Of a stretch of DNA of 24,974 bases, positions 1 to 6,778 are shown piece by piece. The DNA is from Campylobacterota bacterium (GTDB lineage Bacteria > Campylobacterota > Campylobacteria > Campylobacterales > SZUA-545), in the NCBI GenBank assembly GCA_003561815.1, contig PWVP01000196.1, positions 1-24,974 of the forward strand, given 5' to 3'. The number at the start of each line of letters is the position of its first letter. The stretch's first letter is position 1. A model generated the notes under the pieces. It saw nothing but the letters and a program-made list of their open reading frames with translations, was not told the DNA's origin and ran no database searches. The position numbers and the translations under genes were made by a program.

Positions 1-1406
1 AATACTTCGTCCAGCAGGATCCCTCCAGGAAGTACATCGCGTGGGGGAATATCAACAAACCCACCACCCCGGAGGTGTTCGAAGAGCTCTTCAAAAAGGT
101 CAAAGCCCACCTGAGCGGCAAGGAGCTCTATGTCTTTGACGGTTTCGTAGGGGCCCGCCCGGCCACGCGGAAAAATGTGCGCTTTGTCACCGAGATGGCG
201 TGGCAGCACCACTTCGTCACCAATATGTTTATCCGACCCAAAAAAGAGCAGTTAGAGGCGTTTGAGCCCCACTTTATGGTCTACAACGGCTGCAAAGTGG
301 TCGATGATCACTTTAAAGAGCACGGGCTCAACTCTGAGGTGTTTGTGATCTTTAATATCGAGGAGCGGGTGGCGATTATCGGTGGCACCTACTACGGCGG
401 CGAGATGAAGAAGGGCATCTTCACCATGATGAACTACTGGCTGCCGCTTGATCAGATCATGTCGATGCACTGCTCGGCCAATGTCGGCAAAGTGGGCGAT
501 GTCGCGCTCTTTTTCGGCCTCTCGGGCACCGGCAAAACCACCCTCTCCACCGATCCGCACCGCCGCTTGATTGGCGATGATGAGCACGGCTGGGACGATG
601 AGGGGATCTTCAATTTTGAAGGCGGCTGCTACGCCAAAACCATCAAACTCGACCCCAAGAGCGAACCGGAGATCTACGCCGCCATCCGCAAAGGTGCGCT
701 CCTGGAGAATGTCACCATCCGCCCCGATGGCCAAGTGGACTACGACGATGGCTCCAAAACCGAGAACACACGGGTCTCCTATCCGATCGAGCATATCGAA
801 AACCACGAACCCTCCCTCATGGGCGGCCACCCCAACAACATTATCTTCCTCTCTTACGATGCCTTTGGCATTTTGCCGCCGGTGGCGAAGCTGACCAAAG
901 AGCAGGCGATGTACTACTTCCTCAGCGGCTACACCGCTAAAGTAGCCGGCACCGAGCGGGGGATCACCGAGCCGAAAGCCACCTTCTCCGCCTGCTTTGG
1001 CGAGGCGTTTATGACCCTGCACCCGACCGATTACGCCAAGCTTCTGGGTGAGAAGATTGACAAGCACGGCTCCAAAGTCTATCTGGTCAACACCGGTTTG
1101 ACCGGCGGCCCCTACGGTACCGGTAAGCGAATGAGCATCAAAACCACCCGCGCGTGCATCAATGCCATTTTAGATGGCAGCATCGAGAGCAGTGCGTTTG
1201 AGACTATGCCGATCTTTGATTTCGCGGTTCCTAAGACCCTGGATGATATCGATCCGAAGCTGCTCAACCCCCGCGCCACCTGGAGCGATCCCGCCGCCTA
1301 CGATGAGCAGGCCAAAGCGCTCGGTGCGCTGTTTGTGGAGAACTTCAAGCACTATCAGGATGGCAAAAGCGAGTTTGACTTCAGTGCAGCCGGCCCTCAG
1401 GTCTAG
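1..1406 (+). CDS. pckA: ATP-dependent phosphoenolpyruvate carboxykinase, 5'-truncated by the window edge
   Basis: This enzyme interconverts oxaloacetate plus ATP with PEP, CO2 and ADP in the cytosol, at the entry to gluconeogenesis. The reading frame is open from base 3 to the TAG at 1404-1406, about 467 residues. The family is usually 525-540 residues, so roughly the first 60-70 are outside the window. Visible hallmarks are the kinase-1a P-loop GLSGTGKTTLSTD (near bases 515-550), the metal-binding kinase-2 stretch IGDDEHGWDD directly after it, the RFVTEMAWQHHFVTNMFIRP segment typical of the bacterial ATP-dependent form, and ENTRVSYPIEHI. The GTG at 75 opens the same frame but is internal: homology to PckA continues upstream of it. 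A perfect 8-bp hairpin separates it from bioD. Identity is very secure. Confidence 0.96.
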   Translation, partial: YFVQQDPSRKYIAWGNINKPTTPEVFEELFKKVKAHLSGKELYVFDGFVGARPATRKNVRFVTEMAWQHHFVTNMFIRPKKEQLEAFEPHFMVYNGCKVVDDHFKEHGLNSEVFVIFNIEERVAIIGGTYYGGEMKKGIFTMMNYWLPLDQIMSMHCSANVGKVGDVALFFGLSGTGKTTLSTDPHRRLIGDDEHGWDDEGIFNFEGGCYAKTIKLDPKSEPEIYAAIRKGALLENVTIRPDGQVDYDDGSKTENTRVSYPIEHIENHEPSLMGGHPNNIIFLSYDAFGILPPVAKLTKEQAMYYFLSGYTAKVAGTERGITEPKATFSACFGEAFMTLHPTDYAKLLGEKIDKHGSKVYLVNTGLTGGPYGTGKRMSIKTTRACINAILDGSIESSAFETMPIFDFAVPKTLDDIDPKLLNPRATWSDPAAYDEQAKALGALFVENFKHYQDGKSEFDFSAAGPQV

Positions 1407-1414
1407 CCCTACTC

Positions 1415-1436
1415 CGCCCCGCTATTTCGCGGGGCG
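1415..1436 (+). promoter_or_regulatory. Perfect inverted repeat between pckA and bioD
   Basis: CGCCCCGC (1415-1422) pairs perfectly with GCGGGGCG (1429-1436) around a 6-nt loop, starting 9 bases after the pckA stop and ending 6 bases before the bioD ATG. No T-run follows, so it is not a canonical intrinsic terminator. The right arm holds the only purine-rich (GGGG) sequence at ribosome-binding distance from bioD. The hairpin could therefore reduce bioD translation or stabilise the pckA 3' end. The structure is seen directly; the role is inferred. Confidence 0.5.
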
Positions 1437-1442
1437 CCCTAC

Positions 1443-2084
1443 ATGAAAATACCGCCGCTCTTTATCACCGCCACCGGAACCGATATCGGAAAGACCTATA
1501 TCACCTCTTTACTGATCCACGCCCTAGGGCGCAGGGGGGTCAAAACCGCCGCTTTTAAGCCGATCGAGACCGGCGTGATCGCAGAGCCCGCCGATGGTGC
1601 CGCGCTTCAACGCGCGCTTTTAAGCTACCCGCACAACCCTCTGCTGGATCTGGAGACGATCGTGCCGGTGCGCTACGCCCTGGCGGCCACTCCCGCTGTC
1701 GCCGCAGGGGATAGCCCCATCGACTGGCCGCGGATCGATGAGGCCTTTGTGCGCTGCTGCGATGGGGCGGATATTGTGCTGATCGAGGGCGCTGGCGGCG
1801 TGCTCTCTCCCCTGCAGGGCGATCGCCCCCTTATCGACCTGGCCCGCCGGTTTGAGGCGCGCGTGCTGCTGATCGCGCCCGATCGGCTCGGCATGATCCA
1901 CGATCTGCTGGCCGCCCACGAAGCGCTCGATGCGCGAGGCTTTACGCCCCTTTTAGGGGTAAACCGGCGGGGGGATGAGGGGTTTGATCGCTGCACGCGC
2001 CCCTGGCTTGAGCGCCACCTCCCCGAGGCGCTGCTGCTGCCCGAAGAGATTGAGACCCTGACTGAAAAGGTACTAAAATGCTAA
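1443..2084 (+). CDS. bioD: Dethiobiotin synthetase
   Basis: BioD catalyses ATP-dependent closure of the ureido ring of 7,8-diaminopelargonate to dethiobiotin, the penultimate step of biotin synthesis, in the cytosol. The 213 residues match the family length. The N-terminal P-loop variant ATGTDIGKT (residues 10-18) is diagnostic. AFKPIETG (37-44) carries the substrate-contacting Lys39, and LIEGAGGVLSPL (from 113) carries the metal and ATP ligand Glu115. The ATG at 1443 is used because the P-loop begins only nine residues later, as in homologues. The ribosome-binding site is weak and lies partly inside the hairpin at 1415-1436. The 3' end overlaps the next gene by 7 bases. No other bio gene is in the window. 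Confidence 0.94.
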   Translation: MKIPPLFITATGTDIGKTYITSLLIHALGRRGVKTAAFKPIETGVIAEPADGAALQRALLSYPHNPLLDLETIVPVRYALAATPAVAAGDSPIDWPRIDEAFVRCCDGADIVLIEGAGGVLSPLQGDRPLIDLARRFEARVLLIAPDRLGMIHDLLAAHEALDARGFTPLLGVNRRGDEGFDRCTRPWLERHLPEALLLPEEIETLTEKVLKC

Positions 2085-2536
2085 ACCGATCGATTGTGCT
2101 CCTCTGTCTGCTGGCCTGGCCTTTGCTGGCTCAGACCACCGTCCTCAAGTACGCCTACAACGATGCCGCCCTTGCGCCGGGGGCCAAGGCGCTCAGCCAC
2201 GCCCTAAAAGCGCACGATATCCATCTGGCACTTTTAGATGATGGAGAGCTTTTTAAAGGTGACGGTGGATTGGTGGGGCTTAAGATGGGCTATATCGAAC
2301 TCTACAGCCTCAATGCTATCGAGCTGCACGGCATCATCTCGGGCATCTGGCCGATGCTTGAATCGGCCAAAAATGGTGATAGCACCGCTTTGGAGGCGGC
2401 CTTAGGCGAGCTGGGCTTTGAGCTGGTGGGAACGCGCTTTGAGCGCAATCGCACCCTGATCACCCTCGCCCACCCGCGCCGACTGGCGGCACTCGACTCC
2501 GCCACTCAGATACTGATTCGCCAGAAGCTGCCCTAA
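2078..2536 (+). CDS. Small exported protein, possibly a half-length DctP-like binding protein
   Basis: I do not recognise this 152-residue protein with certainty. The first 18 residues form a clear Sec signal peptide (MLNRS, then a hydrophobic run to LLAQ), so it is predicted to be periplasmic. The mature N-terminus TVLKYAYNDAALAPGAKAL, followed by a GELFKGDGGLVGLKMGYIEL-like stretch, resembles the start of TRAP-transporter solute-binding proteins of the DctP family: first beta strand, helix, and the 'G-LQ-G-D' turn. The later GFELVGTRFERNRTLIT resembles the next DctP segment. DctP proteins are about 320-340 residues, so this would cover only the first lobe. The ATG lies 7 bases inside bioD, suggesting coupled translation. 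The 3' end overlaps the sppA stop by four bases. The ORF itself is secure; the homology is tentative. Confidence 0.8.
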   Translation: MLNRSIVLLCLLAWPLLAQTTVLKYAYNDAALAPGAKALSHALKAHDIHLALLDDGELFKGDGGLVGLKMGYIELYSLNAIELHGIISGIWPMLESAKNGDSTALEAALGELGFELVGTRFERNRTLITLAHPRRLAALDSATQILIRQKLP

Positions 2537-3405
2537 AGCCGCGCTTGAATCGAGGGGCTTAGCAGCGCCATAAAGGCCGCCTTTACCTGCTGCTCCAGCC
2601 GCTCGAGCAGCTGCTCGAAGCGGTCCTTTTTATGCCACTGGGGCTTCTCAACACCCGAGAGCGCTTCGATGTGGGCCTTAGCCTCCGAAGCGCTCATCAG
2701 CGCATCCACCAGCCCCACCTCGATCGCCTCAGAGGCGGTAAAGATCCGCCCATTGGCGAAGCGATCCGCCTCCTTCAAATCCAGACCACGCGCCTGGGCC
2801 ACATCGGAGACGAAGCGGTCGTAGATGCTGCGCACCACCCGCTCAAGCTCCGCACGCTCCTGGGGGGTCCACTCCCGATAGAAGGTGCCCGCCTCCTTCA
2901 TCTCACCGGCTTTAACCACATTCATCGCCACCCCGATCCGCTCAAGCAGCACCTCGGTATTGACCCCCTCTAAAATCACGCCGATCGAGCCGACCACACT
3001 GCCGGGGTTGGCCACAATCTCATCGGCCCCAATGGCGGCGTAGTAGCTACCGCTGGTCATCATCCCCGAAGCGTAGGCCAGCACCGGCTTCTTCTGGGCC
3101 AGCTCGGTGATGGCCAGCATCATCTCCACACTCGGCGGCACCGATCCCCCCGGTGAGTTGACCCGCAGCAAAACGCCTTTAATATGGGGCTCACGGGCTT
3201 TTTCCACCTGCTCTAAAAAGCGATCGGCACTGGTAATCGGCCCGTTAATCTCAATCTCCATGAGGTTGGGCTTGGCAGGGGGCTTGGGAGAGGAGAGGAT
3301 CACAAAGGCCAGAACCACCACCAAAAGCACCGCCTTAAAGTGGTTCTGAATAAAGACAATCGGCGCGGTGATCGGCCAGAAGAGGGCACGGATCTTATCG
3401 GTCAT
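2533..3405 (-). CDS. sppA: Signal peptide peptidase SppA (S49 serine protease), single-domain form
   Basis: This is a membrane-anchored protease that degrades cleaved signal peptides. At 290 residues it is the short, single-domain form, like Bacillus SppA and unlike the 67-kDa E. coli enzyme. One transmembrane anchor spans about residues 24-38. The S49 motifs are LRVNSPGGSV (80-89) and ASGMMTSGSYYAA, where Ser118 is the predicted nucleophile. Lys170, in KAGEMKEAG, is the predicted general base. Their 52-residue separation equals that of Ser147 and Lys199 in Bacillus SppA. The start is preceded by AAGGAG about 8 bases upstream and lies inside the last codons of the deaminase gene (11-base overlap), so the two are cotranslated. 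As I recall, the same pairing occurs in C. jejuni (Cj0067/Cj0068). Confidence 0.93.
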   Translation of the reverse strand: MTDKIRALFWPITAPIVFIQNHFKAVLLVVVLAFVILSSPKPPAKPNLMEIEINGPITSADRFLEQVEKAREPHIKGVLLRVNSPGGSVPPSVEMMLAITELAQKKPVLAYASGMMTSGSYYAAIGADEIVANPGSVVGSIGVILEGVNTEVLLERIGVAMNVVKAGEMKEAGTFYREWTPQERAELERVVRSIYDRFVSDVAQARGLDLKEADRFANGRIFTASEAIEVGLVDALMSASEAKAHIEALSGVEKPQWHKKDRFEQLLERLEQQVKAAFMALLSPSIQARL

Positions 3406-4663
3406 CTAACGGCTCCTTAGGGATATCGATGGGCTCCCCCTCGATAAAGACGGTGCGCATCTTCTGCGCGTGTAAAATCACTTGCGCATAGGTCAGCCGC
3501 TCATGCTCCACCTCCCCGGGCAGATCGAAGCTGATCACATCTGCGCTACGCCCCGCCACCAGACGACCGGTATGAAGCCCCATGGCCCGGGCGGGGATCT
3601 CCGTCACGCTTCGGATCAGATCGCGCGCGAGCAGCGCCAGATCAAGCCCCTCGTGCATCAAAAGCGCATGGCGCAGCTCGGAGAAGAGATCGAGCGTGTA
3701 GTTGGAGCTCAGACCATCGGTCGCCACGGCGTAGCCGATCTCGCGGTTTTTGACCTTTTCGAGATTGAGCCGTCCGCAGCCGAGCAGGCGGTTAGAGACC
3801 GGGCAGTGCACCAGTGTGCCGCCCATCCGGGCGATGGTGCTGAGCTCCTCGTCGCTGGCGTGCACCCCGTGAATAAAGAGCGGTTTGACCCCCTCAAAGC
3901 AGCTCAAAAAGTCCGCCGCACTCCCCACCGGTGTCGCGCTCTTTAAAAACTGCTCAAAAAACGGTTTAAACTCCCCGCTGCCGCTATCGAGCCAGCGCCG
4001 CTCACTGCGACTCTCCATAAAGTGGGCGCCGATGGGAAGCCCGCGGCTTTTGGCCAGATGGACCGCTTTGCGAACCAGTACCGGGTGAACCGAGTAGGGC
4101 GAATGCACCGCCACCGCCGGATAGAGCCGATCGGACATCCGCTCAAAGCTCGACTCCAGCCGATCGACAAAGTCGGCAAAGATCATATCCGCTGCGGCCG
4201 GATTGGAGCCGATTAGCTCATTAAAATAGACCACCTTCAGCGGCGAATCGGCACAGGCGGCCAGATCGAAGCCGTAGCTACTCACAGCCCCGATGGTGGT
4301 CACCCCGCTCGCCGCAATGCTCTCAAGCGTGCGGGTATAGCACGCCTCTTTGCAGGCAGAGACAAGCCGCTCGCGCTTCTCCATCACACTATAGAGCCAC
4401 CCCATAAAGCTGCCGTAATCCAGCTCGGTTCTCTGGGCGCTAAACTCCAGGTGGAGGTGGCTGTTAATCAGCCCCGGCATCACCACCGTGTGCGCACCCC
4501 CCTCGATCACCTCAACTGCCCGATCGCGGGCGTAGCGCTCAATCACCGCCGGATCGTCGGTCACCTCAATAATTTTCGTATCAAAAATCACCGCCGCATC
4601 CTTTAGGATCGGACGGGTCGGATCCATCGTCAAGACGGTCCGGGCCAGTAGCATCGTTACCAA
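3395..4663 (-). CDS. Amidohydrolase, probable 6-aminodeoxyfutalosine deaminase of the futalosine menaquinone pathway
   Basis: This is a 422-residue amidohydrolase-superfamily protein. The N-terminal metal motif NSHLHLEF is followed by a second-shell region around IGAHFMESRSER, then LFIHGVHASDEEL, LVHCPVSNRLLG and ATDGLSSNYTLDL, the order of a TIM-barrel nucleoside deaminase. Campylobacterota members of this group (Cj0067, Nis_0429) deaminate 6-amino-6-deoxyfutalosine to futalosine, and the position beside sppA and divergent from aroQ fits them. The reading starts at TTG 4663, which has a strong GGAGGAG (4668-4674 on this strand) at good spacing. The ATG at 4654 is an alternative but sits about 13-15 bases from that site. 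A TAAAAT hexamer (4685-4690, minus) is a plausible -10. Function is inferred from family and synteny. Confidence 0.88.
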   Translation of the reverse strand: MVTMLLARTVLTMDPTRPILKDAAVIFDTKIIEVTDDPAVIERYARDRAVEVIEGGAHTVVMPGLINSHLHLEFSAQRTELDYGSFMGWLYSVMEKRERLVSACKEACYTRTLESIAASGVTTIGAVSSYGFDLAACADSPLKVVYFNELIGSNPAAADMIFADFVDRLESSFERMSDRLYPAVAVHSPYSVHPVLVRKAVHLAKSRGLPIGAHFMESRSERRWLDSGSGEFKPFFEQFLKSATPVGSAADFLSCFEGVKPLFIHGVHASDEELSTIARMGGTLVHCPVSNRLLGCGRLNLEKVKNREIGYAVATDGLSSNYTLDLFSELRHALLMHEGLDLALLARDLIRSVTEIPARAMGLHTGRLVAGRSADVISFDLPGEVEHERLTYAQVILHAQKMRTVFIEGEPIDIPKEPLDDR

Positions 4664-4684
4664 AATACTCCTCCAGATAGCGTG

Positions 4685-4690
4685 ATTTTA
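4685..4690 (-). promoter_or_regulatory. Candidate -10 hexamer for the deaminase-sppA operon
   Basis: TAAAAT read on the minus strand lies 21 bases upstream of the TTG start at 4663, giving a very short leader that just contains the GGAGGAG ribosome site. No good -35 was found, which is usual for vegetative promoters in this phylum. The assignment rests on sequence and position only. Confidence 0.4.
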
Positions 4691-4713
4691 CCGAAGGCTT
4701 TGTTAAGGGCGGT

Positions 4714-4719
4714 TATAAT
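4714..4719 (+). promoter_or_regulatory. Candidate -10 (TATAAT) for the aroQ-fliY run, inside a small palindrome
   Basis: A perfect TATAAT sits 47 bases before the aroQ ATG, in the only intergenic gap upstream of the nine-gene run. It is enclosed by GGGCG (4707-4711 region) and CGCCC (about 4720-4724), a 5-bp inverted repeat that would place an operator-like palindrome directly on the -10. No convincing -35 is seen at 17 bases. Start of transcription would be near 4726. Confidence 0.5.
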
Positions 4720-4766
4720 CGCCCCTATTTTTATCACAGCCCAACCCAAACCCATAAGGAGCATCT

Positions 4767-5240
4767 ATGAAAATCACCGTTATCCAGGGGCCCAACCTCA
4801 ATATGCTGGGGGTACGCGAAAAGAGCGTCTACGGCCCGATGACCCTCGATCAGGTCCACAACGCCATGAAGCAGCTTGCCGAGCAGCACAAGGCGGAGAT
4901 TGAGTTCTATCAGTCCAACCTCGAGGGGGAGATTGTCGATCGCATCCAGGAGTGCTACAACGAAAGTGACGCTATCGTCATCAACCCGGCAGCCTACACC
5001 CACAGCTCCATCGCGATCCGTGATGCGATTGCCGCCGTGGGCGTACCGGCTGTCGAGGTGCACATCTCCAATACCGCGCGGCGTGAGGAGTTTCGTCGCA
5101 ACTCCCTCATCGCACCGGTCTGTGCGGGCGTGATTAGCGGCTTTGGCCCCTTTAGCTACCAGCTGGCGCTGATGGCAGCGATGCAGATTGCCGGTGAAGT
5201 TCAGGCCCAAAAGGCCCAAAAAGCCGCCCAGCAGGCATGA
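4767..5240 (+). CDS. aroQ: Type II 3-dehydroquinate dehydratase
   Basis: AroQ converts 3-dehydroquinate to 3-dehydroshikimate in the cytosolic shikimate pathway. Its 157 residues fit the small type II (dodecameric) family. The N-terminal GPNLNMLGVREKSVYG carries the catalytic pair Arg17 and Tyr22 at the expected positions (Arg19/Tyr24 in M. tuberculosis). Substrate-binding segments follow in order: EFYQSNLEGEIVDRIQ, INPAAYTHSSIAIRDA, VEVHISN and the C-terminal VISGFGPFSYQLAL. AAGGAG lies just before the ATG. The last codons are Ala/Gln/Lys-rich. The stop overlaps the next ATG as ATGA. This is the first gene of the flagellar run, so a central-metabolism promoter may drive flagellar regulators here. 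Confidence 0.96.
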   Translation: MKITVIQGPNLNMLGVREKSVYGPMTLDQVHNAMKQLAEQHKAEIEFYQSNLEGEIVDRIQECYNESDAIVINPAAYTHSSIAIRDAIAAVGVPAVEVHISNTARREEFRRNSLIAPVCAGVISGFGPFSYQLALMAAMQIAGEVQAQKAQKAAQQA

Positions 5241-6274
5241 GTCACGCCGGGGTGCTTCACCGCGCCGAAAGCGCGCTCTACTACGCCTGTGGCTACAGCT
5301 GCGATCATGCGGTGCTGATTCTGCTCGATAACGCCCCGCGCTGGTTGATCACCGATGGCCGCTACACCACCGAAGCCAAAGAGGCGGGGTGCTTAGCCGA
5401 GGTGGTCGAAAGCAGCGATCTGATGAAAACCGCCAGAAAGCTGATACGCCGCAGCGGTCAGCGGCGCTGGATTGTCGATCCTAAAGAGTGGAGCCACGGA
5501 GCGCTCACAGCCCTTCAAAAGGGGCTGCCCGGTTTTCAGCTACTCTTTCGCCCCGACTACTCCCCTTTGCAGCGGGCTGTCAAAAGCCCCCAAGAGATCG
5601 CCCTGATTCGCCAATCGGTTCAGGAGAACGCCCAGGCGTTTGATCGTTTCGCCCACTGGCTCTTAGAAAACGGCGAGGGGCGCAGCGAAGCGCAGCTGCA
5701 TTTTCAGCTCGAGAGCTTCGTGCGCCAAAGCGGCGAACGGGATCTCAGCTTCCACCCGATCCTGGCGCTCAATAGCGCAGCGGCCAAGCCCCACGCCCTG
5801 CCCGGCTCAACCCCGCTTAAGCGCGGCGATCTGCTACTGCTGGATGCGGGGAGCAAATACCGGCGCTACTGCTCAGACCGCACCCGAACGGCGGAGTTTG
5901 GTCCTAAGGGGCTGCTCTTTTCGCTCGAACAGCGCTTTAGCGACCCCAGGCGCCAGAAGATCTACGATCTGGTACTTAAAGCCCACGATCGCGCCATCGC
6001 CCACGCCCGGGCCGGGATGCGTGCCAGCGAGCTTGACCGGATTGCGCGGGCGGTGATCGAAGAGGCGGGCTATGGCGCCTACTTCAACCACTCCCTGGGT
6101 CACGGGGTCGGACTGGATATCCACGAGCACCCCTACATCAACCGGCGTAACGACCGGGTGCTAACCGAGGGGATGGTCTTTACCATCGAGCCGGGCATCT
6201 ATCTGCCCGGAGAGTTTGGGGTGCGGATTGAGGATGTGGTGGTAATCCAGGGCGATCGCGCCGAGGTGCTTTAG
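5237..6274 (+). CDS. pepP: Xaa-Pro aminopeptidase (M24, aminopeptidase P type)
   Basis: This cytosolic metallopeptidase removes N-terminal residues that precede proline. It has 345 residues, with a short creatinase-like N-terminal domain (about 1-115) and an M24 pita-bread domain (about 120-345). All five metal ligands of the family are present: Asp203 (LLDAG), Asp214 (CSDRTRT), His289 (SLGHGVGLDIHEHP), Glu318 (FTIEPGIYL) and Glu332 (VRIEDVVV). His297 in HEHP supplies the usual second active-site histidine. The ATG overlaps the aroQ stop (ATGA) and folK starts three bases after its TAG, so it is an internal operon gene. The symbol covers a broad family; PepQ-like specificity cannot be excluded. 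Confidence 0.9.
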   Translation: MSHAGVLHRAESALYYACGYSCDHAVLILLDNAPRWLITDGRYTTEAKEAGCLAEVVESSDLMKTARKLIRRSGQRRWIVDPKEWSHGALTALQKGLPGFQLLFRPDYSPLQRAVKSPQEIALIRQSVQENAQAFDRFAHWLLENGEGRSEAQLHFQLESFVRQSGERDLSFHPILALNSAAAKPHALPGSTPLKRGDLLLLDAGSKYRRYCSDRTRTAEFGPKGLLFSLEQRFSDPRRQKIYDLVLKAHDRAIAHARAGMRASELDRIARAVIEEAGYGAYFNHSLGHGVGLDIHEHPYINRRNDRVLTEGMVFTIEPGIYLPGEFGVRIEDVVVIQGDRAEVL

Positions 6275-6277
6275 TCG

Positions 6278-6778
6278 GTGCGCCGCGATCTCGATGCGCA
6301 CAACCGCCTTCTATTTACCCCCCGCTTTCCGGCCAAAAGGCGATACAACTCCCCCAAACCCCACATGTCACTGATAGGCGTCGGCGGCAATCTGGGGCCA
6401 CTTAAACGCCGTTTCGATCAGCTGGTGATGCGGCTACAAAGTGACGCGGCGATCGATCTGCTCGAGAGCTCGCCACTGCTTTTAAACCCCGACTTTGCCG
6501 CTAGCGATACGCCCCCCTTTCTTAACGGTGTGCTACTGGTGGCGACCACCCTCTCGCCCTCTGGGCTCCTTAGGCGCCTACACTACTATGAGCGCCGTTT
6601 CGGGCGGCGACGGCCCTACAAAAACGCCCCGCGAACGCTGGATCTTGATATTATCTTTTTTGAATCCAAAAGGCTGTACAATGGGCCACTTCGCATTCCG
6701 CACCCGCACTGGTCTAAACGGCCCAGTGTGGTGGTGCCGATGCTGTGGATAACCGGTCGTTTTCAAGGAGATCGATGA
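6278..6778 (+). CDS. folK: 6-hydroxymethyl-7,8-dihydropterin pyrophosphokinase
   Basis: FolK transfers pyrophosphate from ATP to hydroxymethyldihydropterin in folate synthesis. The HPPK core begins at SLIGVGGNLG (residues 31-40), with the signature KNAPRTLDLDIIFF and the C-terminal IPHPHWSKRPSVVVPML. The core is preceded by about 30 residues rich in Arg. The GTG at 6278, three bases after the pepP stop, is chosen because the alternative ATG at 6365 has no ribosome site. As I recall, other Campylobacterota FolK proteins carry a similar N-terminal extension. The stop overlaps the flhF ATG as ATGA (6775-6778). The extension may couple translation or stabilise the enzyme; no motif was recognised in it. 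Confidence 0.9.
   Translation: MRRDLDAHNRLLFTPRFPAKRRYNSPKPHMSLIGVGGNLGPLKRRFDQLVMRLQSDAAIDLLESSPLLLNPDFAASDTPPFLNGVLLVATTLSPSGLLRRLHYYERRFGRRRPYKNAPRTLDLDIIFFESKRLYNGPLRIPHPHWSKRPSVVVPMLWITGRFQGDR

Noticed and set aside
252..1067. A 271-codon open frame on the minus strand across pckA.
   Set aside because: It lies wholly inside a clearly recognisable PckA reading frame. The translation has no recognisable domain, and it has no ribosome site; it reflects GC-rich codon bias.
4706..4733. GGGCG/CGCCC stem followed by TATTTTTA as an intrinsic terminator.
   Set aside because: The stem is only 5 bp with an AT-rich loop that is a perfect -10. No gene ends just upstream on the plus strand, so a promoter reading is better.
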